Shown piece by piece: positions 47,937 through 59,459 of a stretch of 64,000 bases of DNA. The first letter of the stretch is position 1; each line of letters opens with the position of its first letter. The position numbers and the translations under genes are program-made. Location: positions 7,905,001 to 7,969,000 of the forward strand of contig CM060195.1 in NCBI GenBank assembly GCA_030549335.1, written 5' to 3'. The DNA is from Pontederia crassipes. Its lineage: Eukaryota; Streptophyta; Magnoliopsida; Commelinales; Pontederiaceae. The notes under the pieces are model-generated. The model searched no databases and was not told the DNA's origin. It saw only the letters and a program-made list of their open reading frames with translations.

Positions 47937-48025
47937 TCATCACAGGCAATATAAAAGCATCACAGGCAATATAAAATCAACACAGGCAATATAAAACCAT
48001 CATAGGCAATATAAAATCATCACAG
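47937..48025. repeat. Five tandem copies of a ~20-bp unit
   Basis: Units of catcacaggcaatataaaa, with small changes, repeated five times inside the left part of the CACTA element, just beyond the coding end of its TNPA-like gene. Confidence 0.9.
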
Positions 48026-48127
48026 GCATAATATATAACATAAGAATACAAAAACTATTAAACCGAACTAACAAACTATATGTATGTTTAAGTCTATAAG
48101 TAACAAATGCATAGTTTATTTTCTATC

Positions 48128-50438
48128 CTAGGTTTGGGAGTTATTGTTATCATTCCGAACGTTCGACCCAGACGCGCTCGGTCCATGGCCTCGCGGGGAG
48201 GGATTCTGCATCGGGATCAACCCCCGAATCGCTTGCAATAGAGGACCCAACTGCTGCGACACCTGCTGCGACAACTGATGCGACACCTGCTGTGATATCT
48301 GGGCCGGCGATAGCTGCTGTGATAGCTGCATCAGATCAGGTGCAACGGATGAGCTCGGAGCAGATGCACCTCCTGCATATCCTCCGATCCTCCTTGGTAT
48401 CTGAGCAGCTGTGCCGAGGCCACGCAAGTATCTCCCTCGTGTCGTGCCGGCCACCTCCTCCCAAACAGCAGGGTCCTCTACAAAATTGAAAAATTTTATA
48501 CAATCATATAATATATAAATTATATATCAAGAAATACGTAAATTAAAAACATGACTAAACCAACGAAGAAACATTACCTGGTGGCTGAGTACTCGGATCA
48601 TCTCCATACTTTTCAGTCATTTTCGCATTATACTCATCCTATAAAATTTAAACATTATGTATTTCAAAAATAGTGCACTAACGACAACAACCAAATGACC
48701 ATATCGTGAGACTTACCAGAAGCCTACTAGCAGTGAGCGTGTCTAAGTCGTTTGTCTTCCGGCTCTTATGCGTGGCCTCATAGACCACACGAAAGTCTAT
48801 GGGACCGCCTTCTTTCTCCTCCAACAATAAAATTTCAAATTTGATAACATAAGTATAAGTCAAAAGTTTGATTAATTGAATTTATATGTAAATTACCATG
48901 CGCCGTGGATGCTTGTCAAATCGCATCGATCCCCCTGTGTGGATGTGGGCCTCGGACTTTGAAAGACGGTTAACTCTTGCCTTTTCCGACTTCCTTTGCC
49001 ATCGTTCATCCGTCCTTTGTGAACATCAAATACTTACACTTTCAAAAAACTATAATTTTCATAAAAATAATGTAAAAGTATACATACTTACCACTTCCTA
49101 CAGAGGGACTCCTAAATCGAGCGCCTAATATGTCTTGGACATCTTTGTATGCCCTGCTCCAAAGTGAGGCCGGCGGACGTGACGACCTTGCGAAACTTGT
49201 ATAATCGATTTCGGAGGCGTTTCGCAGCGACCTCCTCAAAAGCTCTCCGGATTGTCCCTAAACTAAGATCCGGATGAAACTGATTTGCCTCCTACAAATA
49301 GAACGTTAAAACTTAGTAATTTTAAAATAAATATATATCGAATTATGTAACCCAAATAGAAGATCGTACCGTAAAGGCTCGAAAGATATCACCTCGCACT
49401 TGAATTGAGACATCTTTCCAGGATCCTGCCCCTTCCGGCAAGTGGGAAAGAACGAGAGCACTGACATCCCGCACGGTACTAGTGGGTAAGAAAGTGGTCC
49501 TGCCAAGTACAAAGAAGAATTAATTTTCAATGATAACTAAAACTATAACAAAATTTGTACAACTTATTAAACTTACGGTCGAGCAATATTATTCACAGTG
49601 ACCACCCCATTATCGTGTAACCCCTCTTCATCACTTGAAGAGGAATCATCATCTGGTATAGCTAGGGTAGGCTGTGAAGGCCCGACATCAGCTACGGGCC
49701 CTAATACATGATAAATCATTAGTGTCATACCACATTAAAATTGTGATAATTGATAGATGTACAGTAATGTTCTCACCTCGATTGATGTGTACCGCATGAT
49801 CAGTAGCAGTCAGTTCGTCTGAATGAATTGAGTCAGGTGCTTGTGCTATCGGCGGCGTAGCAACTGACATTATTAAAAAATAATTAATATAATTAATTGA
49901 GAAATGTCAATAATAATAAATATATCACCTGGCGTAAGATGTCGTTCGCCAATGCTAGACTGTGGTGAAGCGTCTGGTATTCTCGGCGGTGGCGGTGGGG
50001 TAGCAACTGTCATCACAAGAAAATACATAAAATTTGGCTCCTACATAAAATTAAGTAATATACAAAAAATAACCTGGTGTGACATGACGATCGTGGTCGT
50101 GCGATCGAGACGTACCGACTATGTTCCCCGTCAATGGTGGAGCAACTGTCACAAAAGAAAAATATTTAAAAAACCCTATCTCCTACAATGTGTCACGTAC
50201 CTGGAGTGATACGTTCAGCAGACCCACCAATGGATCGCCTACTATGTGACGATCCGGCTACGTGCCCCGTCGGCGGCGGAGGAACTGATATTATTAAAAA
50301 AGGAATTTAACTATTATAATCAACTATAAATAAGCAGCTCACAATAAATATGTTACCTGGTGGTTGTGATGGCTCACTCATCTGGAGTGAACGCTTGGAA
50401 GAGCGAGATGACCCAGATGCTTGACCCCTAGTAACCAT
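48128..50438 (-). CDS. TNPA-like (Transposase_24 type) multi-exon gene of the CACTA element
   Basis: Starts at ATG 50438 (MVTRGQASGSSRSSKRSLQM). Exon 1 is 50357-50438. Exons 50201-50284, 50074-50145, 49929-50006 and 49777-49863 follow, each with AG/GT borders, and are 84, 72, 78 and 87 nt: all multiples of three and all phase 1. They encode repeated V-A/P-P-P...TP modules. The next exon, 49577-49700, is acidic (DDDSSSSDEE). Further exons carry ARPTTFLPTSTVRDVSALVL-type sequence and a Transposase_24-like region: GTIRRAFEEVAAKRLRNRLY near 49250 and IHTGGSMRF near 48930. A Gln-rich coiled-coil tail, QLSQQVSQQLGPLLQAIRGL, lies near 48290. Such proteins are thought to bind the subterminal repeats. 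Exon limits below 49500 are approximate, and integrity is uncertain. Confidence 0.6.
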
Positions 50439-50535
50439 GACTGAAAAAAAGAAAGAAACTTCTCTTATTATCGGTAACCATATATAACTTTAAAAAAAAA
50501 GTAAAAAGTTTATGTCATTAGAATAACTACGGAAT

Positions 50536-51114
50536 TCATTCGCTTGTTTCGTATTTTGATTCATTTTCATCATCTTCATCATCATTGCTATAATCTTGGT
50601 TCGAGTCATCATCAATGAAATTATCAAAGTTCACATCCACGAGGTCATTTGAATTGAACTCTTCCATTGGTTCAGCGTCATCGACCAATTGAAAATTCTC
50701 AACTCCATCGGCCACATCAATCGTATCATTCACTCTATCTTCTTGATAGTAATCATCCATGGGTACATCGTTGTGTACGGATGATGTTTCATTCTCATCT
50801 ACCATTGTTTCTGCTAAGAATAGTCTACTCCTCACCTTGCATGACGCCCACCATTCATCCTTGGTTTTTTTCGATGGATACTTAGTGTAGTACACTTGTT
50901 GTGCTTGTTCCGCCAATACGAATGGATCGTATGACTGAAGTCTCGATCGAGGGTTAATATCCACCAATTTAAACTTTTCATCGATCCGAACTCCTTTCTC
51001 TGGATCGAACCAACGACATTTTAGCACCACAAGTTTGTTAGATTTTCCCAAATAAGATAATTCTAGGATGTCTTCTATAACACCGTAGTAATCAAAGTCG
51101 TCGTCCCCGTACAT
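50536..51114 (-). pseudogene. TNPD C-terminal fragment with DUF4216
   Basis: 192 codons with the DUF4216 pattern YYGVIEDILELSYLG...LKCRWFDPEKGVRIDE...FVLAEQAQQVYYTKYPS, followed by a long acidic Asp/Glu/Asn tail ending ESKYETSE. DUF4216 lies C-terminal to the TNP2 catalytic domain in CACTA transposases. Upstream residues (VNGYRFHTEEYSQQRSTINS, about 51190-51130) belong to the same protein. Without the catalytic part it cannot move the element. Confidence 0.8.
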
Positions 51115-51549
51115 ACTTCCTAGAACACATATGCCGCTATTAATAGTTGAACGTTGTTGGCTATATTCTTCTGTATGGAATCGATATCCATTGACTATGA
51201 TGCCGCAATAGCTAAGAACTTATTTCTTCGGGCCATGACCGAGATCTCGTATTTTATTCTCTATGACTGAGCCATTAATAACCTACAAAAAAAATATAAC
51301 TAAAAATTTTATTAAAAGTTACGAACTTATAACAATTAAGAACAAGCGGAAAGATTTCTCACTTCACATCTCAACCAATTGGCAAAATGTTCGTCTCGTA
51401 GTTTCAATAACTCATCGTTTGAAACTAACGGATTGATTTCTCGCTATAATTCTTCACATTTCTTGAATTCATAGTTTTCAACTAATACAATCATATAGCA
51501 ACAATTAGCTTTAAATTATATAACAAATTAGAACAAATTGAGATACGGC

Positions 51550-51900
51550 ATCACTTCGCTACAATTTGCAAGAACATAATTCTCAACGACGGTGAGATCT
51601 CTGTCATTCAAGATAGCTTTGCATCCTGCACCAAGAAGTCGACATGGGTACTTGAAGATGGATAGAATATTCATGTCAACTTCTCCTTCACCACCATCAT
51701 CGTTTCTTGGAACTTGGGTGTGTCGTGATTGTATATGCGGCTCAAATTATTTTGAAGTGAAGTTTGACACCTCCTCAATGAAATATGCTTCACATATGGA
51801 GCCTTCAATTTTTGCCTTATTCTTCGCCTTCCTTTTCAAATATAACATGCACCTTTCGAAAGAATACATCCATCGATACTAAACCGGACCAGCAATTTTT
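51550..51900 (-). pseudogene. TNPD fragment with DUF4218
   Basis: In minus sense, with a stop and frameshifts, it reads YRWMYSFERCMLYLKRKAKN, KIEGSICEAYFIEEVSNFTS and ILNDRDLTVVENYVL, the pattern of DUF4218 that precedes DUF4216 in CACTA transposases. The sequence to its right (51900-53157) is subterminal repeat without coding content, so the deletion that removed TNP2 ends near here. Confidence 0.72.
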
Positions 51901-52047
51901 GTTTCATATGAAAGATGTACAATCATAGCGTCGACACCAGCTGCGACGCTCATTAAACGCTAGGTGGACGCTATTGTGTGTGTATTGTGACGCTAACATA
52001 TCACTCACTTAATCAACCATCGTAATCCCATGATTAAGTATATAATA

Positions 52048-53021
52048 ATATATGCATAATTAAGATATTATATATATTATATGTATAGATAACATAAATA
52101 ATATAGGTAAAAAATTATATATTTAGGAACACTCTTATCATGTAAAAATACATATATATATATATATATAATCGTGTAATTAATACATATATATGTTGAT
52201 ATTATGCTATTGATAATATGTTTATAATCGTGTACTTAATACTAATATAATATTTAATGAATTTATTGATTGACATATAGTATATATAATATAGTGTTTA
52301 AATATATACAGTAGCGTCTCATTAGCGTCTCCTTTGTTTGAGACGCCATATAGCGTCGCTTTAGAGTCTTCAGACATGAGACGCTAGTGTCTCGTCTAAA
52401 GTGATCGACGACAAAACGACGCTAGGTGCTGCCGCGCATTTGCGATTCGTGGCGCGAAATAATAGCGTCTACGTAGCGTCTCGATTGCGCTAGAGAGTTA
52501 ACGTCAATCCGCTGAATAGCTAAGAAGACGCATAATTAAGATATATGCATAATTAAGATATTATATATATTATATGTATAGATAACATAAATAATATAGG
52601 TAAAAAATTATATATTTTGGAACACTCTTATTATGTAAAAATACATATATTATATATATATATAATCGTGTAATTAATACATATATATGTTGATATTATG
52701 CTATTGATAATATGTTGATAATCATGTAATTAATACTAATATAATATTTAATGAATTTATTGATTGACATATAATATAGTGTTTAAATATATAAAGTAGC
52801 GTCTAATTAGCGTCTCCTTTGATTGAGACGCCATATAGCATCGCTTTAGGGTCTTTAGACGTGAGACACTAGTTTCGTGTCTAAAGTTGCCGACGCCAAA
52901 ATGACGCTAGGTGCTGCCACGCATTTGCGGTTCGTGGCACGAAATAATAGCGTCTACGTAGCGTCTCGATTGCACTACTTTTAACATCAACTCTCTGAGT
53001 AGCTAAGAAGACGCTAATGAG
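52048..53021. repeat. Tandem duplication (493-bp unit) in the CACTA right subterminal region
   Basis: Unit 1 runs from 52048 to 52540 and unit 2 from 52541 to about 53021. Each starts atatatgcataattaagatatta, has an AT-rich half, then a half dense with gcgtct/agacgc motifs, and closes with gctaagaagacgc. The second unit is slightly shorter. Confidence 0.9.
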
Positions 53022-53157
53022 ACTCTATCGAGAGACAAGTGGCGTCTGATTCTAGTGACGCTAAGTAGACGCAATGGAGGTGCTAGTGGCATCTTTATAG
53101 CATCATGGATTTTTGAGGCGCTACATGGCGTCGCTAATCGCCAATTTTCTTGTAATG

Positions 53158-54318
53158 ATTCTTATTGTTCTTTTGCACATTTTCAAGCTGTATTTTTATT
53201 TCATCATATTTCCTTTTTAGGCATCCATATTTATTGATAAGAGCTCTAAATTCTTTATGCACATTGAAGGATTCACTATCACTAGAGTTAGAAGGGTTAG
53301 ATGATACCTCATGGCTATTAGCCATTAGACATATGTAGGCTTCTTCATCATCACTATAAGAGGTGTTGGAGTCATTCTCTTCATCTTCACTTTCATCTTC
53401 ATATTTCCTTTTTCCATCTTTCTCCTTTTTTACCAAATTTGGACATTCATTTTTGTAGTGTCTAATCTTTTTGCATTCAAAGCAAGTTATTTGGCTTTTG
53501 CTAAATGATGATCTTCTCTTGGAGAAACATTTCTTCTTCTTTTATTTATCAAACCTGAGATATTTGTCAAGCTTCTTTGCATATAGGGAAAGCTTCTTTT
53601 CATCAAGATCCTCATCCTCTTCACTTGTATCTTCTTCATCTTTGTTTGCCTTCAATACAAGTGTTTTCCTTTTTGGAGTATTTACTTCTTCATTTTCCTT
53701 GATCCCGATCTCATAGGTTAAGAGTGAACCTATAAGATCATCAAAGTCTAACTTGTTTAAGTCCTTTTCTTCAATCGTTGTCCTCTTTGTATGCCATTTG
53801 GAGGAGAGAGACCTGAGAAACTTTTTTACTTTTTGAGGGTTAGTCCTTGGCTCGCCCAAAGAGGCTAAGCCATTTATAATATCATTAAAGCAAACAATCA
53901 TCTCATTTATAGATTCATTTTCAAGCATTTTGAAATAGTCATATTGATGATTTAAAATGTTTAATCTAGACTCCTTAACTTTATCCGTTCCTTCATGAGT
54001 AATAATAAGTTTTTTCCAAATGTCATTAGAACTTTCACAACTAGAAATCCGATTAAACTCGGTTGGATCCAAAGCACAATAAAAAATATTTTTAGCTTTT
54101 CAAGCTAGTTTTACTAAAAGTCTTTCTCCGTCGGTATATTCTAAAGGTTTTTTCTTACTTAAATCATAACTATTTTGAATAATATCCCACATATCAATAT
54201 CAACAGAACAAACGTAGGCTTGCATCCTAATTTTCCAATATACAAAATTTAAGGCATTAAAAAGTGGAGGACGATTAATAGATTGACCTTCGGAAAGATT
54301 GAAACCACTTGATGCCAT
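53158..54318 (-). pseudogene. SIRE-like gag, N-terminal and central parts
   Basis: Begins MASSGFNLSEGQSINRPPLF at 54318, continues through LNFVYWKIRMQAYV and a UBN2-type region (ESSNDIWKKLIITHEG...FDDLIGSLLTYE), and ends in an acidic/basic hinge. Stops occur around 54099 and 53541, so the frame is not intact. The same N-terminus is recognisable, more decayed, at 15835-15970. Confidence 0.87.
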
Positions 54319-54359
54319 AGCTCTAAAGATATTTTAAATCTTAAAGCTAGAGCAACCCA

Positions 54360-54370
54360 CTCTGATACCA
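54360..54370 (-). promoter_or_regulatory. Primer binding site, tRNA-iMet type
   Basis: Minus-strand TGGTATCAGAG, complementary to the 3' end of initiator tRNA-Met, two bases from the LTR end. This is the standard copia primer site. Confidence 0.92.
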
Positions 54371-54372
54371 AT

Positions 54373-55342
54373 TGTAGGATCAAAAGCACCAAGAGGGGGG
54401 TGAATTGGTGAAATTAAAATTTTCAATAATTCACTTTCGGAGAAAACCAATAAAAACAATCACAAGCAAATAAAGATAATGCATAGATGAAGAATAAAGA
54501 ACAAACACAAGAAGATACAATATGTTGACGAGATTCGACCCTAACTCTTTGGCCTACGTCCCCGCTTTGACTTTTCGACTTCGAAACCATCGGAGATTCA
54601 CTATCTTCCTCTTTTCTTGTAGGGAGAAAATAACCCTCTTTATACAATCAAGCCTTCTTCTCCGCTCAAGAGGCAAGGCACACCTCTTATACAAGGAGCT
54701 CTCAATCTCACTAGATCAGAAAGTAAATGTTCCCTCTAACTCTTTTCTTTTACAAAATTCTTTCTCACACTCAAGGCTAAAAAAAGAAAAGGGAAGAAAT
54801 TTACAATTCTATGCTCAAAAGATCTAGGATGTTCTTGTTTGCTTGGATGCCTTTCCTTCAGGCCTTGGCACTCCTTTTATAGGCTCCAGGAGGTGAAAAT
54901 TCATTCAAAAATATTTCCACAATTTTCTCCTTAAAAATTCTAGCCGTTAGTGTTCATTTGACCGAGAGGCCGGTCGACCGCTGGGATGTGCCGGTCGACC
55001 GGTCTATGTGATCGTTGCTGCTTCTTCAGCCTTTTGAAGTTGTCCGATCGTTCGGTCTTTTGACCAATACATCGACTGGTAATGTCTCGACGTCGATCGG
55101 TATAATTTCTATCGACCGGTATAGTCTCGACGTCGACCGGTATAATCTCAGCTTTTCTTTTGCTGATTATCAGTCGACCGGTGCCATGGCCGATCGACCG
55201 ATGAGTCGACCGGTCTTGCTAAATTTTTTTTCCAATTTAATTTGCCGTATTCTTCCTATACCTGCATTATCACCACTTGAGCATATATTAGTAACTTTTA
55301 GGTCCATTTTAATTTGTTATCATCAAGACATAGGATTCAACA
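54373..55342 (-). repeat. SIRE-like 5' LTR
   Basis: 970 bp, + strand TGTAGGATC...GATTCAACA, the partner of 39512-40515. Palindrome array of the CCGGTCGACCGG type at about 54960-55220. It lies between Athila gag (right) and the SIRE gag (left). Confidence 0.93.
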
Positions 55343-56959
55343 GTTTCATACTCCATGATTCTCCTCTTCTTGGTTAGGATTTCCTTTAGGAATTTTGCAT
55401 ATGAGGGCATTTCCTGAATTGCCTCCACAAATGGCATATTGATATATAACTTCTTCAAAATTTCCAGGAATCTTCCATACTGTTGGTCTTGCCTAGCCTT
55501 GACCAACCTTTGTGGGAATGGCACCTTATCAAAAATTCTGGCCTTGGCTTCATTTTGAAGGTTCTGATTTCTGTTGTCTACGACAGTTTCAGCTAGTTCT
55601 TCTGCAGGCTTTGAATCTGTCTTAATTGAATTGTCCTCAACTTTCTTTATTGGTTCTTCAACAATCCGACTTGCTCCTTAGGATTGATTTCTGGTTGTCC
55701 AGGGAAAAACATTGGTGGCCTAGCTGAGGTGCTAGTTTGTTGGGCAATTTGATTCTCAAACACCTTCTGATGAGCACTCAAGGTTTCATATCCAGTAGTT
55801 AACTTCTGCATTGCCTCTTCCTGCTTTTCTTGCTTCTTCAGAATTTGTTGCAGCATCTCCTCCACTTTTGACATTTGAGAGGCTTGGACTTGTGGTGGCT
55901 CATATGGAGGTCTCTGCATTGGGACATTTGGAGGCTGATATGGAGGTGGTTGAGTGCTTGGAAAAATCTTGGGTTGCCAATTAGGATTCTGCATAGGTGG
56001 GGCTTGGTAATGATTGGTCTTGTATGATAAGTAGGGGTGATTCCTATTTTCTGGAGTGTAGTAGTCAGCAGGGGGCTTCATTCCAAAATTTCCCACAAAA
56101 TTCACTTGGTCAATGGATTGTTCATATTGCTGCATAATAAGATTGCAACTGTCAGTGACATGGTCTTGGTTTCCACATACATCACACCTGATTCCATAAT
56201 TGGATGCCTTGCCCACATTAGTTGACAAATTCAGTTTCTCCAAGGCCTTTTGTAAAACCACTTTAATTTGGACAGAAATGTTGTTGACTTGGTTATCAGT
56301 TGATGGCCTTCTTGTCCTGTCATGAGTAAGGAAATGATGGTTCTTGGTAATGTTCTCTATCAATTGGTAAGCTTCATCAATGTTCTTGGATACAAAAATC
56401 CCTCCTATAGCAGTGTCTAATGCCACTTTAGATGGATAGTTCAGTCCCTTGTGGAAATAATTAACCAATTGCCATTTCTAAAATCCATGGTGTGGACATG
56501 CCCCCAATAGAATTTGGAGTCTTTGCCAAGCATCACATATGTTTTCTTGATCCAATTGATAAAATCTGACAATCTGGTCCCTATAGTTATCAGTTTTGCT
56601 AGGTGGAAAGAATTCAGATAGGAACAACTGCACTATGGACTCCCAAGTTGAAATTTCTTCAAGTTTGAAGGTCTTGTACCAGATCTTCGCCCTATCCTTG
56701 AGTGAGAAAGGAAATAGCCTCATGTAGACAACATTCATGGGGGTATTGTTGAAGTGGACAGTGCTGCATATCTCTTTGAAGTTGTCAATGTGTGAGGCTG
56801 GATCCTCAGTCCCCAATTCAGCAAATTGATATTGTCTTATCATTGTAACCAATGCTGGATTCACTTCAAAATTAGCAGCAGGTGCTAAGACTCCATCCAC
56901 AGATTGATTTCTGACATTGCTGGTGAATAACAATCCTTAAGTGTCCTAGGAGCAGCCAT
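55343..56959 (-). pseudogene. Athila-like gag, broken
   Basis: ATG at 56959 (MAAPRTLKD), then a frameshift. The capsid-type gag domain follows (AKIWYKTFKLEEISTWESIV...FFPPSKTDNYRDQIVRFYQL), then a stop near 56476, FHKGLNYPSKVALDTAIGG, and the zinc knuckle CDVCGNQDHVTDSC. A Gln/Pro-rich linker and the segment FVEAIQEMPSYAKFLKEILT come last. The frame ends at the SIRE insertion point (55343) and would continue into the protease at 40516. The end of gag and the start of protease are in frame once the 5-bp duplication is discounted. Confidence 0.9.
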
Positions 56960-57305
56960 GTTTTGATTGATAACTTCTTCAATATCTGGATTGTTTGTCT
57001 CTTCTTCAAAAATTCTTCTTCTTGCTTCTTTCCTTTACAATCTCCTCCTTCTGTTAAATCTCCTTTTAGGTTCAGGCTCTGATAAGTATAAATTCTCTCG
57101 ATTATCCAAATCTTGCATCAATTGAATTCAGAAGTATCAAATTCAGGAAAGAAAGAAAACTGGACAGAAATTCAAAATTTAGAATGATAACTTACAAAAA
57201 TTGAAAACTAGGCTAGTAAATGGACTAATAACTAGTCTAAAACTAATCTAAACTATCTAAGTTAATATAATTAGCCTCAAATCCCCTGCAACAGCGCAAA
57301 ATACT
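56960..57305 (-). promoter_or_regulatory. Athila-like 5' leader and degenerate tRNA-Asp primer site
   Basis: Untranslated leader between LTR and gag. The primer site at 57282-57299 (+ strand tcccctgcaacagcgcaa) matches the tRNA-Asp 3' end at 15 of 18 bases. Two of the three changes are C/G to A/T, as expected from decay. Confidence 0.75.
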
Positions 57306-59454
57306 TGATGTGAATTTAGGGGAGTAATGATGACTTGTTGAATTTATGGGTCAAAATTGAGATTTTTCAAAATTTGATTAAACTCCCTAACTCACTCTAC
57401 TGCAAGTGCACAGGTCAATTGTAATAGACTCAAGTGTTGTATTCACAGTGATTTGAAGACTAAAGCCTCACTAAAATAATCTAGACTAACCCTAGTCTAA
57501 ATGGCAAAAATAGGAAATGAAGAAAGGTGAAAAATAGATTTAAAGATGAGACTAAGGGATAATTGTTTTGGTGTTTTGATAATTAATATGGACTGAAATT
57601 TAGATGCTAAACTAGGAACTAAAAAGGGATTATCAATCAATGGGAAGATTCTCCTAGGAATGGGGTTCACCTAATTCAACTATGGATGAATGGAACAATT
57701 CAACAATTTAAACCCAAATCTAATTCAACTAATAAAGGGTTGTTCTCACAGCAAGATTAAACCAGGACTAATCATCATATTCTCATATAGAAGATTAGTT
57801 TAGTTGAATGAGAAAGGAATCCTCACTGATATCAAGTTATCATTAAACATATATATATATGAGCACCTCACTGATTTTACCAAGTCCTCTCAGATTTTGG
57901 CAAATTCAGTAGGTCTGGAATCAACAACCAATTGCAATCATAATAATAAGAGAATTTACTTCAATTTACTAGGCAGGAATGTAATCAATCCAATATTAAT
58001 GCTAGTGCTCCTTGGTTTATCTCTAAACATCAAGGGGACTTAGAATCAGTCTCTCGACTGCAAATGCAATTGAAATCCACATCAACACTAATTAATTGGA
58101 TTCATTGAGCACATAATTACATATTGGATTCTAACACTTTTCACTGCATCTTGATTCATCTCTGAACAAGAAGAAAACCATGAATCAACCTCTTAGTTGC
58201 CTATGAAATTGGGATTCCACAATGACAAAACAGATTCCGTAGGAATCAGAAATCAGAAATCAGAACAAATTTCATAATAAGCATGTAATCACATATTGAA
58301 CTCAACGAAGTTATCATTGCATCTTGATTCATTTCTGAACAAGCATGAGACCTAGAATCAACCTCTCGGTTGCTTAGAAATCAATTTTTCACAATAATAA
58401 AACATATTTCAATGAAAATCAAAAAATCAAATTCATGTCAGACTCAATACCAGAAAAGGAAATCAACTTGTTCATCATCCATCCATAACTAAACTAGATT
58501 ACTACCCTATCCTAGGAGAGCAGGAATTTAGCTCAACATAGTTACAAAGTTTGATACAAAACAGAAGGAGAAACTAATACAAAGCGTCCTGAATAAAAAT
58601 TTGTCGATAGGAAATCAAAATGTTGCAGCCTCCCACTTTAGCTTCTTCCTTCAGCTCCTTGATCCAGAAACCCTACAATGGAGGCCCCTCTTTCTTCTCC
58701 AGGTTTCTCAGCTTTTATATGACCCTTCATCACCCTTGGATGCAGATTAGAATGTTCCATAGCATCTGATTTAGGTCACTTGTCCTGTAGTCCTGAAATT
58801 CCAACAGATTTCAGACTGCTTTTTGGGCAGCTAGCAGTGGTCCCCCCCTCCTTTTCCAGCTTGTGCAGCCTTGTAGTACCTGCTAAAAGAGCCAAAACAA
58901 CAAGCATCAAAGTCCTCAAATAAGATTTAAACAAATAAGGATTAGGACGGTTACTAATATCAGCTCCATTGTCAAATGAAATTTGGTGTTATACAGAAAT
59001 AAAGTCCTTGCACATAGAAATGACAATTTTACCCCCAAAAATGATAACTTGACACCCATAATGATAACTTGTGTATTGGAGTGATAACTTTGCACAAATC
59101 AAATCATGAATATCCAAATATGATTACTTCACATCAGTAAAGGATTTGGGACAAGACAACAACTAGAAATCAGCTCAATTAGCAAATTGCACATTGGAAT
59201 GATAACTTTGCATATTAAAATGCTAACTTGCCCAAAAAATGATAACTTAGCACAGAATTGATATCTTTGCAGATTTTAGCAATTCAGAACCTCTATGCAC
59301 ATGAAATTGAGTATAAAATGAAGATGGTCAGCTGGTAATCACAATTTAATGCATTCCATGTATAATGGACCAAATGTAAGGCAAAATGAGGGCTCGATAG
59401 ATGTGAAATTGATAGAAAATGGAGTAAAACTATAGTATGATCAGCTAGTGATCA
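57306..59454 (-). repeat. Athila-like 5' LTR
   Basis: 2149 bp, homologous to 33003-34992. It holds two copies of a gcatcttgattcatYtctgaacaag phrase (about 58147 and 58318), between which the other LTR has lost about 220 bp. It is followed by GTAAT, the outer half of the target duplication. Confidence 0.92.
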
Positions 59455-59459
59455 GTAAT

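Larger units (their letters stand above)
47396..53157 (-). mobile_element. CACTA (En/Spm) transposon, deletion derivative
   Basis: The left end is CACTACAAGAAAATTGGC. The right end, read on the minus strand, is CATTACAAGAAAATTGGCG. The 3-bp duplication ATT flanks it at 47393-47395 and 53158-53160. Both subterminal regions are full of short agcgtc/gacgct motifs, as expected for TNPA-type binding sites. Inside, on the minus strand, are TNPD C-terminal domains (51900-50536) and a TNPA-like/Transposase_24 gene (50438 to about 48128). I find no TNP2 catalytic domain, so it is probably non-autonomous. It interrupts gag of the SIRE-like element. Confidence 0.93.
44504..55342 (-). mobile_element. 5' part of the SIRE-like copia element, carrying a CACTA insertion
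   Basis: In minus sense: 5' LTR (54373-55342), tRNA-iMet primer site (54360-54370), gag (54318 to 46915, split by CACTA 47396-53157), protease and integrase (46858-45300), RT (about 45300-44504). It stops at GATC 44504-44507, from where the element continues at 36002 in the opposite orientation. The outer flank GTTTC (55343-55347) is the complement of GAAAC, matching GAAAT at 40516-40520 except for one base. Confidence 0.92.
33003..59454 (-). mobile_element. Athila-like Ty3/gypsy element, nested and internally inverted
   Basis: LTRs at 33003-34992 and 57306-59454, both TGATG...GATCA, are flanked by identical GTAAT at 32998-33002 and 59455-59459. A tRNA-Asp-like primer site at 57282-57299 (15 of 18 matching) sets minus sense. 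gag lies at 55343-56959 on the minus strand, while protease, RT, RNase H and integrase lie at 40516-43920 on the plus strand, because 36002-44507 is inverted. A SIRE-like copia element interrupts the gag-protease junction with a 5-bp duplication (GAAAC/GAAAT in sense, one mismatch). If the inversion is undone, the gypsy and the copia element both become colinear. Many stops and frameshifts show that it is dead. Confidence 0.9.
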
